Source: Mortierella sp. BCC40632
Taxonomy: Eukaryota > Mortierellomycota > Mortierellomycetes > Mortierellales > Mortierellaceae
Assembly (NCBI GenBank): GCA_011634665.1
Contig: WAEK01000007.1
Span: 2,638,501-2,702,500 of the forward strand
Length of the DNA: 64,000 bases
Direction: 5' to 3'
Below the pieces are notes generated by a model. It saw only the letters and a list, made by a program, of their open reading frames with translations, was not told the origin of the DNA and searched no databases. This document shows, one piece after another, positions 33,009 through 43,620 of the stretch. How positions within the stretch are numbered: the stretch's first letter is position 1; each line of letters begins with the position of its first letter. The position numbers and the translations under genes were made by a program.

Positions 33009-34185
33009 GCCCTAGCTGATACACTAGCCAGTTATTGCTGTATGTGAAGTCTTTTTTTTTTAAAAAAAAAAAAAAATATATATATATATCGATAGTTCCT
33101 GGATGGCAACATTTGCGGGTGATGGGAAGGATGGGAAGACTCCCTTCCGATGGCAGACACTCTTAAAACGTCTCGAGAGGGACGACAATCGTTGTGCGGA
33201 GTATTTTGGGCTGCTAAGTTTTAATGGTCTTTATTTGCCTACATGACTATTCCTGCGAAAACAAATTGTTTAAAAATATCCTGTTGCTAACGGAAGAGAG
33301 GGGGGAGGGGGTTGAGCGAGTGTTCCAATCCACCGAGTCCCCCCCCCCCGCAAGGATAGTTATTGCCTTCCCTTCTTCTGTTTGTCCCACCCCTTGAATC
33401 TTTTTCTTTCGTCCCTCTCCTTCAATCTTTTTCTTTCGACCCTCTCCTTCAATCTTTTTCTTTCGACCCTCTCCTTCCCTTCTTAGTGTTGTCCCCTGAC
33501 GTAGTCCCTGGTGCCATAAGCCATCTCTTGGTTGTGCTTGGCTGTGTTTGGTGTGGTCATGTCTGGCTTTTTTTCACCAAGTACAGTACATGTTATGCCC
33601 TTTCTTTGATCTGCATCTCTTGATCCTTTGGCGACCTTCTAAATTTCTCATAGATGCCCCCCCTGAAGTTCTTGAAATGCTAGCTCTCTCCTCGCCCTAA
33701 AAGACAGCAGCTCGATTAGCTCTCCTGTTTTAACTCGCGTCCTCAAAACTCTTTCCCCCCCCTTCATTCCATGCACCAGTCTTAAAGTGACTTTCTTGGT
33801 CAGGAATACCAAGCTTTTGCAAAGAGTAAAGGATATGAAGCGAGTCTCCCACTTGGATAGAGAAGACAATGCACCTCTCAACTCCAAACTTTGAAGGAGG
33901 ATGGAGCGGTATGCCTCCTTTCTGTTCCACGAAAGTGTTGTAAAATAAATAAATAGTAGGGAAACCCATCTTTCCTGTCTCTTATCGACTACAGCTCATT
34001 TCCCATTTATTACCCCAAATCCAGCTTCCGTGAAGCCAGTAACCATCCCAAACTGACATCCCTCTCTGAGTGTATGTGTTCGTGAAAATATAGAAACATT
34101 GTTGATTATCTCCTTTCAGTGTGTGTCTAAACACCAATCTAAAACCTTCCCTTCATTACTCCAGCCTAGGAGACAGTCAAACACA
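33009..34185. other. gene-poor spacer with a tandem repeat and a second possible relic
   Basis: Upstream of the protease gene. It holds (AT) and A runs near 33052-33087, a 27-bp tandem repeat at 33392-33472, and minus-strand protein-like sequence at 33648-33969 that changes frame at a run of eight C. No intact gene. Confidence 0.5.
33392..33472. repeat. 27-bp tandem repeat, three units
   Basis: Units at 33392-33418, 33419-33445 and 33446-33472. The last two are identical (CCTTCAATCTTTTTCTTTCG plus ACCCTCT); the first differs at two positions. Noncoding as far as can be seen. Confidence 0.95.
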
Positions 34186-35292
34186 ATGAAATTGACGTTC
34201 GCTGCCGTGATTGCTCTGTTGACGCTCGAGTCCGTCCAAGCACAAGGCATATTGTTCCCTGCAGACAATCGGGCCGTAGCTTATATTGCCACGGTTGGAG
34301 TTGGCTCACCACCGACGGATTATGATCTGCTCATTGACACCGGCTCGAGCAACACTTGGATCGGTGCCAAAAAGCCATATACTCCAACGGGCACCAGTGA
34401 AAGTACCCCTGACTCTGTCCATGAAGATAATATTCATATAGAATATGGTTCAGGAAGCTTCAATGGTAAAGAGTACATCGACCAGGTTTCTTTGGGTCCT
34501 GACCTAGTAGTGAGTCGACAAAGTATTGGCGTTGCAAGCAGTTCAACAGGGGTCAATGATGTTGATGGAATCCTTGGCTTGGGACCAACAGGCCTTACTA
34601 AGGGAACACTTTCCCCTAACACCGACTCAACTATTCCAACAGTCACCGATAACCTGTTTTCTCAAGGCACTATCGTTGAAGACATGTTTGGTATTTCCTT
34701 TGAGCCAATCACCGAAAGCGACGGCACTCAAATGAATGGCGAGATTTCCTTTGGCGGCGTTGATCCTTCCAAGTACACAGGGGATATCACCTATACTCCT
34801 ATCACCACGACCTCCCCAGCCCAAAACTATTGGGGAATTGATGCTTCCTTCACTTATGGGAGTGAGGGCGATGAAGTACTTGCAATTACCGCAGGTATCG
34901 TTGACTCTGGGACGACCCTGCTACTCCTCGCAACGGACGCCTTCGAAAAGTTCCAAATGCTCACGGGTGCAGTACACGATGACAGCACAGGCTTGTTGTC
35001 CCTTACTCCAGAAAAATTTGAAAAGTTGCAATCACTTTTCCTTGGTATCAACGGCGTTAAATTTGAAATGACGCCCAACGCTCTTATCTGGCCAAGGAAT
35101 CTCAACAGTGCGATTGGAGGCACCACAGACGGTATTTACCTGATCGTCCAGGACAGCAAATCCAGAAGTGGCTCAGGACTCGATTTTATGCTTGGTCAGG
35201 TAGTTATGGAGCGATTCTACACCGTTTTCGACAATGGCAATAGAAGAGTCGGCTTTGCTACAACTCCTTTCACCCATGCTACCACCAATTAG
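34186..35292 (+). CDS. secreted pepsin-like aspartic protease (family A1)
   Basis: Single exon, 368 residues. A signal peptide of about 19 residues (MKLTFAAVIALLTLESVQA) is followed closely by the catalytic domain. The two catalytic Asp are D51 in LIDTGSSNTW and D240 in IVDSGTT, with the flap Tyr in EYGSGSF and the C-terminal hydrophobic-Gly near FMLGQVVMERFYTVFDNGNR. It should cleave proteins in acid outside the cell. Only about 30 residues lie between the signal peptide and the first Asp, so a long inhibitory propeptide is missing. I see no cysteine in the protein, so the usual disulfides are absent, as in polyporopepsin-like fungal enzymes. ATG 34186 is chosen because the in-frame Met upstream would precede the signal peptide. 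Confidence 0.95.
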   Translation: MKLTFAAVIALLTLESVQAQGILFPADNRAVAYIATVGVGSPPTDYDLLIDTGSSNTWIGAKKPYTPTGTSESTPDSVHEDNIHIEYGSGSFNGKEYIDQVSLGPDLVVSRQSIGVASSSTGVNDVDGILGLGPTGLTKGTLSPNTDSTIPTVTDNLFSQGTIVEDMFGISFEPITESDGTQMNGEISFGGVDPSKYTGDITYTPITTTSPAQNYWGIDASFTYGSEGDEVLAITAGIVDSGTTLLLLATDAFEKFQMLTGAVHDDSTGLLSLTPEKFEKLQSLFLGINGVKFEMTPNALIWPRNLNSAIGGTTDGIYLIVQDSKSRSGSGLDFMLGQVVMERFYTVFDNGNRRVGFATTPFTHATTN

Positions 35293-36543
35293 TGATAGGT
35301 AGTTTTTCTTGATCAACATATAAACATAATACATCCCCTGATTTAATTGATTGTTGCTTGTGGCACAAACACTTGACTACAATAGAGCAACTTGGGAGAC
35401 CAGCACTTACTTGGGCACTGGTCCCAGGAATATGAAAAAAAAAAAACCTCTGTGGCGTATACTGTAGTATGCTCCATCGAGTTTTCTCATTCTTATTTTG
35501 AATCCAGGTGGATTTTCTGATTTGAGATAGGATTTCGATAGTTCTTGCTTAGAACGTTACTTTGGATCCATCAGTTCAAAGCCAACAAGAAACGGAGGAG
35601 AGATTAGTGCAGGCTCTTATACCAGTTCGACGTTCTTTTTTATACTTGTTGTTGTGGCGATTGGAGTTGGTCAAAACGCTCCGTTGTAGATATTCCATAT
35701 TAAATGTAGCTCATTGATTTTGATCCCTGATATGGCAACGCCAGTAATTTGCTCCGGTGGCGTCAGTCAAATGCTCTATAAAAAGCAGTAGCTGTCCGAG
35801 TTATCATAGCAGCATCACCTTTTTACAAGGCAAGGCAATGTGTGTTTGTGATAAAAACATGGGTGAGTAGAATTTCTACTAATTTAAGCTATCCTTGCCT
35901 CCTTTGCAACATTTCAATTCGACTATCGCGCAAAAGGACCTTTCTAACCATTGGTCTTCCGGCACCATCTTTCTGTCTTTATAGCACCAACAACCCTTAC
36001 GAACTATACGGTGGGCCATTAGTGTCAACCTATTAACGTCAGCGTCTCTCTTCTTTTTTTATTATTTTTTTTTACCAACGAAGTGTGTCTTTGGTTCATA
36101 AGGGCCATAGTCTATTCATCGAGCGTGTTATCGTGAAAAAGTGCAAGAAACACTGCAAGTAGTGAATGGCGAGTAGCGAAGGACGTGTATTGTGATAGCA
36201 TAAAGCGCGTAGTAACCCAAAGCCCCTACCAAACTATCACCACCACATCCTCTTCCACCTCCTCTTCCTTTCACTTAACTATCGCCACCTATCCCTCCTC
36301 CCCCCATGCTACCTTCCCACTCTTCTCTTACTAAACATCCTACTATTCCTCCCTCCTGCCATTTCCCCTTCACCACCCTGTGTGGTAGCGATGGTGACGT
36401 ATTTAGTGTGTGTCTAAAAATTTTAAGCCACTCCGCGTGCTAGTGTATCAATATATGTCTTTTTTCTCGGACCATTGTTCCGACCTCCCTGAACGCATTC
36501 CCCCCTTCTCCACTCTCCCATTACCCTTCGGTTCACTCTCACC
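35293..36543. other. spacer between protease and SDHC; possible minigene
   Basis: No long gene. A TATA-like box (TATAAAAAG at about 35775) is followed by ATG near 35837 and a good GTGAGT donor, with a pyrimidine-rich acceptor near 35985; the joined frame is only about 20 codons. 36040-36075 is T-rich and 36230-36370 is C/T-rich, the likely SDHC promoter. Confidence 0.45.
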
Positions 36544-37953
36544 ATGTTCACATCCCGTGCTGTTGCATCCCTGAGTCCCCTTGCTCGCACACAGAGTATG
36601 TAACTACTCCATTCGCGCTCTGCTGATTCATGGAGCCCGCCCATCAACCTTCGTGTCCACGACATGTTCCTGCCCATGGAGCCTTTTTCGGCTAGCCGAG
36701 TCAAAGCTTACCCCGCAAATTGCCATATACCCTCGTGTGGCCTCATCGTTCCCACCAGCTGAACTGTAGTGTGTGTGCGTGTGTGATGATGATGATCTTG
36801 ATTCTGGTCATTGACGCTCGCGTTTCTCTTGCCAAAGATGATGAAGAAGAGTGTAGTTCTACAGATTGCTGCATTGTGCCCTCCTGGTAGAAGGTTATCG
36901 CGTGTCTCCTTCTCTCCACCTCCGATGGCGGAGACAAATCTAACCGGAAGCATCGGGTGAAAGGGTCATACACATGTAGACACACAAACACACTCACACA
37001 CACCGGCATTACACGCACACCAGCATACACACACACACACACACAAACCGACCACTGACCTATCCTTCCTTTTCACCCTGCTTTTGGTGAATTAGCCACC
37101 TCGTTGGTCAAGACCACCATGGTCAGGGCACCTGCTGGCACCAGGTAAGCCAACCAAACCTGTCTCTTTGCTGAAGTCTCTATGCGTGTTGACCTAATTC
37201 ACGGTAGTCAACTCTGGTTATTGACACGTGTCTCTATCTCTCTCTCTCTCTTCCTACCTACCTATCTCTTTCCGGATGCAGAATCTTGTCGACCTCGAGC
37301 TCTAACCAGCAGGAACAGCAGGTCACTGTGGCCCCCATCATTCAGCAGCGCAAGAACCGTCCTTTGTCTCCTCACATGTTCATCTATCAGCCTCAGCTGA
37401 CCTGGTACATGTCTGGATTCCATCGCTTCACGGGAGGCGCCGTCGCCGCTGGTGCGTTTGATTGACAGGATCTCTCTTTTAGCTTTGGACATTGGAGGAG
37501 ACTCGCCGTTATAGACCGATAGACTAATACGTGGAAGGGATCGATTCTTTTCCCCTCATGGATATTCTCTGTAGGATTCTATGCTGGTGCCATCGCATAC
37601 ACCGTCGGTCCTCTTGTTGGCCTCGGGTTTGATGCTGCCGCTGTCACATCTGCAATTGCCACCGTCCCCGTTGCAGCCAAGGTTGCGGCCAAGCTCGTCA
37701 TTGCTTATCCTTTCACTTTCCACGTCTTCAACGGCATTCGCCATTTGGTACGTGCTTCTGATTGCCTCCTTAGTTGTTTGCAAACTTGAGAGATGAACAA
37801 TGTTTTCTAACTCTACTCTTCTCCTTTTCAATGAATGAACTGCTTTAGATGTGGGATACTGCACGCGGCTTGACGATGAAGGGTGTCTACCAGAGCGGCT
37901 ATACCGTCCTTGGCTTGAGCGCGGTATCGACCATCGCTTTGGCTTTTGCTTGA
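36544..37953 (+). CDS. succinate dehydrogenase cytochrome b560 subunit (SdhC), mitochondrial
   Basis: Five exons (36544-36595, 37096-37144, 37282-37451, 37575-37747, 37849-37953) give 182 residues. It anchors complex II in the inner mitochondrial membrane and helps bind ubiquinone and haem b. The N terminus ([16 protein letters not shown]) is a basic presequence. The family signature [20 protein letters not shown] then [12 protein letters not shown] is present, as is [16 protein letters not shown] with the expected haem-ligand His. Three membrane helices are visible. The first two exons (52 and 49 nt) encode only the presequence. Intron 1 is 500 nt and contains a CA repeat. Confidence 0.95.
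36970..37046. repeat. imperfect (CA)n repeat in SDHC intron 1
   Basis: CA-rich sequence with a perfect (AC)9-10 block at about 37026-37045. Confidence 0.9.
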
Positions 37954-38348
37954 ACAAGAGTTGAAACTGGATCCTCCAGCCTACTCAAAATAAACCATCC
38001 AATTTGTTAATTGTCATTCTGAGTGGGGCGTTTTTTTTTGTTTCGACTTTCGGGAATTCTCAAGGATGGCCTGATTCTATCTGTTGAAACCATGTTGATC
38101 TCTGAAGGAATGTGGTTCTGATCGGGATTCTCTGGCTACAGAGCATCTCTCTGCCGGGCCCCCCTACACCGTCATTGGGATCTCTGGTGCCAAGACAGAG
38201 TCAGCGATATCAGACAGTAAAGGCCCCAAAAGAGACCTCCCCTTAAGAGGTTTTTCAGAAAGGAAGGAAGGAAGGAAGGAAGGATCAATCTCCGATGCAT
38301 CATGGAGTTGATCAATGTCCTGTTTCGTGAAATTGCAGTCGAGGTCCA
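37954..38348. other. spacer between SDHC and the phosphatase gene
   Basis: 3' flank of SDHC and leader of the next gene; a (GGAA)n stretch lies at about 38262-38284. No gene seen. Confidence 0.5.
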
Positions 38349-39299
38349 ATGACCGAGATAACAGGAAACGCTCCTGATGGAGCAGCCACCATTGATGCCC
38401 CAAATGAATCCTATTACGACAAATCAACCTCAACATTTCATCCACTAGTACCCATCCGAGCCATCACTCCAGCTTATCTTTCCAAAGCTCACGAGTCTCC
38501 TGTTACGCTCAATGAACCGAAAAAGCTCCTTGTCATTCTGGATCTGAATGGGACCATGCTCCATCGCGACAGCCCACCTAGACGCACTATCACCGCCCGA
38601 CCTTACCTTGATGAACTCTTGAGATATCTTTTTTCCAGTTGTCGTGTCATGGTTTGGTCTAGTGCACGTCCAGAGAGTGTGTCCGCTATGTTGAACAAGT
38701 GCTTTGGATCTCTACAATATCGACTCGACCGTGTGTGGAGCAGAGATCATTTTCAGTTGCACGAGATCGATTATCAACGCAAGGTCTTGACCCTCAAAGA
38801 CTTGGAAGAAGTATGGGAGAAGTATGCCAAAGAGGATGTCTCTTTCTCGGCTCATGAGGGCAACAAGGACATCGAGAAGGAACCAAAGAGATCTGAAAGA
38901 ATGTTTGACCAGACCAACACGATCCTCATCGACGACTCGGTCCACAAGACGCAGCTTCAGCCCTTTAATCGTCTAGTCCTCCCCAACTTCAATCGAGAGC
39001 GTGCACGGTCTGGCAGTGATTTCGAGCTATTGAAGGCTATGAAGTATATTGAGCAACTCACCTATCAACAGAATGTCAGTAGCTTTATCCGTTCTCACCC
39101 CTTTGAGTCTGAGAGCGACGAATATGCCTCCGATTCCTTTGTCGCCAATACAAAGGCCTATTTCGAGGACTATATAAAGAATGAGAAGAAAGGGCGGCTC
39201 CGGCTGAGGAGGTTGTGGAGGAAAGAGCGTCGAAAGGCTCGAGAGGGCATCATACCAAAAAAAGAGGTCGAGGTAGAATGTTCTGTTGAAAAAAAATAA
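38349..39299 (+). CDS. FCP1/NIF-like HAD-family phosphatase with DLNGT motif
   Basis: Single exon, 316 residues. The HAD/FCP1-homology domain covers about 58-240. Motif I is ILDLNGTML with nucleophile D65. The usual second Asp of DxDx(T/V) is Asn67. Motif II is VMVWSSARPESV. Motif IV is ILIDDSVHKTQLQPFN, and VLPNF follows. A DLNGT form occurs in a branch of NIF-like proteins; since the second Asp normally acts as general acid/base, activity could be lowered or use another residue. The C terminus (about 275-316) is very basic (RRLWRKERRKAREG) and could be a nuclear signal. Substrate unknown. Confidence 0.85.
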   Translation: MTEITGNAPDGAATIDAPNESYYDKSTSTFHPLVPIRAITPAYLSKAHESPVTLNEPKKLLVILDLNGTMLHRDSPPRRTITARPYLDELLRYLFSSCRVMVWSSARPESVSAMLNKCFGSLQYRLDRVWSRDHFQLHEIDYQRKVLTLKDLEEVWEKYAKEDVSFSAHEGNKDIEKEPKRSERMFDQTNTILIDDSVHKTQLQPFNRLVLPNFNRERARSGSDFELLKAMKYIEQLTYQQNVSSFIRSHPFESESDEYASDSFVANTKAYFEDYIKNEKKGRLRLRRLWRKERRKAREGIIPKKEVEVECSVEKK

Positions 39300-39926
39300 A
39301 ATGTAAATGACAACAGAGACAAACTGATGCTGCATTTGCCAATCGATGTAGCAGACACAATTCCTTCCCACACACCATTTTTTTCATTACCATAAAACGT
39401 GTAGCAGTAATGATGGTTATCCGATGTGTTCGTATCGGGCCAAGGTGTTCGTCAAATTTGGGTGTCCTCGAGAGAAGCTAAAAAGACTTTGAAGAGCACA
39501 TAACAATTATATATATATAATTGCAATACACCTCTCTCACCTTCCTCCTGTTTTCTCTCTTTCTTGTAAATAATTGTGTGGAGAGAAATGAGAAGTTCGA
39601 ACGCTTTGCCTCCACTTTGTTGCGAGATTGATACCATTTTTTCATAGAGATTGAATCCAGGGAGTACAAGCTCATTGTGGCTGAGAGCACGATAGCGTAG
39701 TGTCAAAGAGAAAAAAAAAGGGGAGGGAATGCTTGGCGGATGCAAAGGACAAATGCTCGCCCGGTGATTTGTTTCCTTTTTTGGGATCCCTCTTTAAATA
39801 ACTGACAACCCATTCCAAATCCGCTACACAACGTCGCACCCTGACCCATGACAAATAGTTTACAGAATCTCAGGTTTAATTCGGGATCTAATTTATATGA
39901 AAACACTTTAACGGCACTTGGTCGAT
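39300..39926. other. convergent spacer, no gene seen
   Basis: A/T-rich, with an (AT)n block at about 39507-39520. Open frames here are short and not protein-like. Confidence 0.55.
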
Positions 39927-40445
39927 TTAAGGAGATCGAGTGCGCTTGAAAATGAACTCGCGATCACGATGGTTGCCAACAGGAAACTCGTACTCACAAA
40001 ACTTTGAAAAACCGTAGCGTCCATAGAGACGTTGTGCCCCATAGTTCTCGGACCAAACTCCAATATAGATCGGATCAAACTTCATCTCCTCCAACCAGGC
40101 CAACATCTTTTCTAAAACAAATGTGCCTAGCTTCTTGCCAAAGTGATCCGGATGCACATAGAGTCGCTTGATTTCGCCAGCATTTTTTTCCAGGTCCGGT
40201 ACAGGCAGTTTACAGGCTCCGCACCATCCAAAGGCCAGGGCCTGACCATGGTCATCCTCGAGAAGCCAGAATGATTCCCGGTCCTGGATCAGCAAAACCA
40301 AATGTTGCTCGACAGTGTAGGTAGAGGTGATGAACTGCTCCAAGTCCTTGGGATCATACATATGCCCAAATGTGTTGGTAAAAGTGAGAGCTCCTAGCTC
40401 AGCGAGAACAGGCGCATCGTTTGGTACGGCTTGGCGGATCTTCAT
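39927..40445 (-). CDS. GNAT-family N-acetyltransferase
   Basis: Single exon, 172 residues, the usual size for a stand-alone GNAT domain. It starts MKIRQAVPNDAPVLAEL, the typical first strand and helix. Motif A, which binds acetyl-CoA, reads IKRLYVHPDHFGKKLGTFVL, where the usual Q/R-x-x-G-x-G/A is partly changed (HFGKKLG). Motif B is YIGVWSENYGAQRLYGRYGF. The enzyme should transfer acetyl from acetyl-CoA to an amine; the acceptor cannot be told. It looks cytosolic, with no signal. The start codon is the only Met before the first strand. Confidence 0.9.
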   Translation of the reverse strand: MKIRQAVPNDAPVLAELGALTFTNTFGHMYDPKDLEQFITSTYTVEQHLVLLIQDRESFWLLEDDHGQALAFGWCGACKLPVPDLEKNAGEIKRLYVHPDHFGKKLGTFVLEKMLAWLEEMKFDPIYIGVWSENYGAQRLYGRYGFSKFCEYEFPVGNHRDREFIFKRTRSP

Positions 40446-41494
40446 CTCGATGGTTTTTACACTTTTTGTCGAGTAGAGGGAGAGGGAGAAAGAGAGGGAT
40501 TTTGTAGTTATTTAAGAGAGATCAGGAACCTCTTCAATGGATCATTGTACCAGGAAAAGAAGAGGCTGGGTTGTAGGGGTCCATGTGGTCCAAAAGTCCA
40601 AGCCACATTGCTCCATTCGCCCGCTCTGACTCACTTTACGTCGCAGGTAAAAAAAGAAGAGAAAAGCTCTACCCTCACTACTCTCATCAGACAACAGCAC
40701 AGTTGTACCTGGATACGTAGAAGGCAGTGGTTCGTTTTTTAAAGGGTGCAAGTCTTTGAGTTGATCTGAGGATCTGGGAGGCATGCTGAGTCTTCCAGGC
40801 CTAGATGAGAAGGTGCACAGTTATTGACCTATCACATATTTGGACTAGTCTGACAAGCTGCTGTCAATTTAGTGATTGTGCAACGTTCGACGCGGACACT
40901 TGTCAGGGCTAGGACCACGCGAATTGGGTAATCTGTTGAATAACAACCTATTCATGTTACCGGTAGCGTTATGATCCTTGTCGTTCATGAATCCGTCACC
41001 GAGGTCGAGGCCAAGATGCTTGCTGTCAGCCACTGACCGCTCTCCTCCACACGAGGGCTTCATACCGACAGGAGAACGTTTACAAGCTTTCATTCCCCAC
41101 CACAGCGATGGCGATGGTGCGACACTCAATATTTATCGATCAAGAATACTCGAATGTCGTTGTCGATGACCTTTAGAAAATAGAGGCGAGAAAGCGTCTT
41201 GGACTGGTTCTGTTGGTATACTCTTCTTTTGTTCAGACCTTACTCTATTCACTAATTGATCCTGGGAACCATCTGACTTGTCGACGGCGCAGTAAATACT
41301 CTTGGAATTGCGACTACTAGGATATGGATACATTTGGAAAGATGCGGCGCGCCCTTGACGGGATAACCCTGATGTCATATATCCTTGGTCGTATTTACAA
41401 TTACTAGGATTGCTCCGTCCTCTCCCGTCCTCAATCCACCCCGCCCCCATGCTCTCTGTTTTTTCGCTGAACGGTCCAACTCTTAAACTTCCCA

Positions 41495-41745
41495 TCACTT
41501 TGTAAACGTGTTCCCGAGATCATTCAGTCCAATGTCAGCAGAGGGAAGAGGACACTTTGACTTTGTTGTTTCATCCACTTCAACATGCTCGTCATTCTCT
41601 GCTAGTACACCCTCTCCAAAAGTCTCTGGAACAGACGGTCATTGAGCCAGAGATCGCTGGAGGAGATGTCAGGAATATAGAAATACCCCGGGTCCAATGT
41701 GTCAACCGCCACGGTTGATACGGTCTGGCAGTTAATCTTAATCAT
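41495..41745 (-). pseudogene. short frame-shifted coding relic, family unknown
   Basis: From ATG 41745 the minus strand reads 47 protein-like codons including LDPGYFYIPDISSSDLWLND, then meets TAG at 41602-41604. From about 41625 the next frame continues with an acidic protein-like stretch (VLAENDEHVEVDETTK) to a TGA at 41495-41497. The natural hand-over between frames at GGAGAGGGTG suggests a single-base indel. It may be an exon of a larger dead gene. The upstream part is not visible. Confidence 0.4.
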
Positions 41746-42805
41746 CGATCGGCCTTAACAATGCACCAGCTTTGCCCTCCTTGGGTCCATGAATTCACAG
41801 GGACAAGTGCCTGTTAGGAATTGAAGCAGGTTTCGATTGAGTATCTTGCAGCACAGCCACCAAAAAAAAAAAAAAAAAAAAAAGCTTCTGTTTAGGGCAT
41901 GGAATGCAGGTCATTGAAATAACTTTTTGTTGATTTCTATGGATGGTGCAAGAGCTCCCGACGGCATCAAACGACGGACTGCAATGACTGGAAGTATCGG
42001 CACTCAATCTGTTGCTCCAAGGAACAGCCGGCGAAAAAGATGTCAATTTTTTTTTTTTATGGGACAGTGGGGACGGGTGAAGAAGGTGAAGAAGTCGGAT
42101 TCTAGGCCATTCAAGGCGAAGAAGAAAGAGGATGCGGAAGTAGTCTATGAGATACAGTGCTGTGGAGACGACAAGCAAGCATCAGTCGCCCCAGACGTGT
42201 GTGTTTGATTCTGACTTGTATAGTTGGTTCGGAGTTGGAGGGTAATTGAAAGGGTTATCCGGAAAATGGGTGCTAATGGAGCGGCCGAGTGTGTGAACCG
42301 AGGATACAAGTCTTCCAAGGCATACAGTACGACAAAGACGCGTAGTTCAATCACAGCAGTGTTAAATTCCACTACGGGAACGTCCCGGCTTTTATCCCCA
42401 GAGCGATGAACCCTGGAACCATTCAACAGAATTGTGCGAGCAGAATTCAACACTGGTTTATTGAGCTGGAAACAAGACACAAGTCATTGGCATCCATGAC
42501 TCCAACAGGAGGCAATGAAGTCACTCGCTGAGACTACCAGTTCTCCATAGGCCGTACACTTCCGTAGTCAACAGAGCAAGCATGATAAAATTGACAGGGT
42601 ACAAATGGAGATGCGGGCGAGGTTTTCAATTTAGAGAGTTGGGTATTAGTCTTTGTTTGTTCCGAGGAGAAATACACGCCAGGCATTTTTCAGTCTCTGG
42701 GCTTGGCTGGGGGAAGGTGACCTTCAGCATCTGTTCACACCCCATGGTAACCCCTGGAGATTTTTTTTTTTTTTTTTTTTGCGCACTGTTTACATTGCTC
42801 GAGCT

Positions 42806-42872
42806 GTCTGCGCCCGAGTCTGCGTCCAAGTAGTCTACGCCCGAGTCTGCGTCCGAGCAGTCTACTCCCGAG
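42806..42872. repeat. 27-bp tandem repeat, about 2.5 units
   Basis: Units at 42806-42832 and 42833-42859 (GTCTACGCCCGAGTCTGCGT type) plus a partial unit 42860-42872. On the minus strand it reads as a nine-residue Asp/Ser repeat (DSGVDYLDADSGADS). Confidence 0.85.
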
Positions 42873-43055
42873 ATTTTTGTACAACAATGCTCACACTCTT
42901 CGGATTTCCATTGTTTGTTTGCCTCGGGATCTACGACAGGAGGCTTGAACAAAAGAGCAATTCATACACCACGCGCACCTTGCTTCACTTACATTAGCGT
43001 CAGCTTCATGCAGGACAGGAAACATAATAAATCATCCTTCCAGGTGTCCAGACAC

Positions 43056-43058
<3 letters not shown>

Positions 43059-43100
<42 letters not shown>
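43059..43100. repeat. poly(T) tract, 42 nt
   Basis: Uninterrupted T run in the region upstream of the cupin gene. Confidence 0.95.
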
Positions 43101-43504
43101 CGTAGATGCCTTTCCCCTTGTGTCATGCCTGTTGCTCTGCCCATTATTGCTTAGATGTCCCTTCTGTGTTAGATCAAAATATGTCACACTTTCTGCTTTT
43201 GTAGAAAGTTGGGGGGTGGGAAAAATCTAGGAAATGGATATTCGTCAAATGGACCTCGCAGTAGTGGTTCTCAAACTCGAGTCGAGCTGTTGAATACGGA
43301 TTGGTCACTTTTTCAATTGCGCACTGACCCCTCATCCAACTTTTGAGGATCACTGATCTCTCAACAGTAAGTTGCTTGTTAACTGTAGGCACATTCTCAT
43401 GCATTCATGCATCCTTTCTATTCACTTTCCCTTCTCCAGGCGACCTTTACCTGTCATTGGTCTAATGGCGAGAATGCTATACCATGGGTGAAATATCCAT
43501 CAAG

Positions 43505-43512
43505 TATAAAAA
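43505..43512 (+). promoter_or_regulatory. TATA box of the cupin gene
   Basis: TATAAAAA 116 bp before the ATG, followed by a C/A-rich leader. The clearest TATA box in the window, suggesting a regulated or strongly expressed gene. Confidence 0.6.
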
Positions 43513-43620
43513 CCACACATGCACGTCCTCTCAAGCACCCAACAACCCACACAAGTCCTTTTACAGCCCTTCCCATAAGACATTCCTCAACAAACTATCA
43601 TTTTCTCCCTGGTCGCAACC

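Larger units (their letters stand above)
40446..43620. other. 3.2-kb gene-poor region with relic coding sequence and repeats
   Basis: Lies between the GNAT gene and the cupin gene. It contains a short minus-strand relic (41495-41745), two in-frame minus-strand open stretches separated by one stop (40869-41129 and 41133-41498), a 27-bp-period repeat (42806-42872), A23 at about 41861-41883 and T42 (43059-43100). The last 200 bp are promoter for the cupin gene. No intact gene found. Confidence 0.5.
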
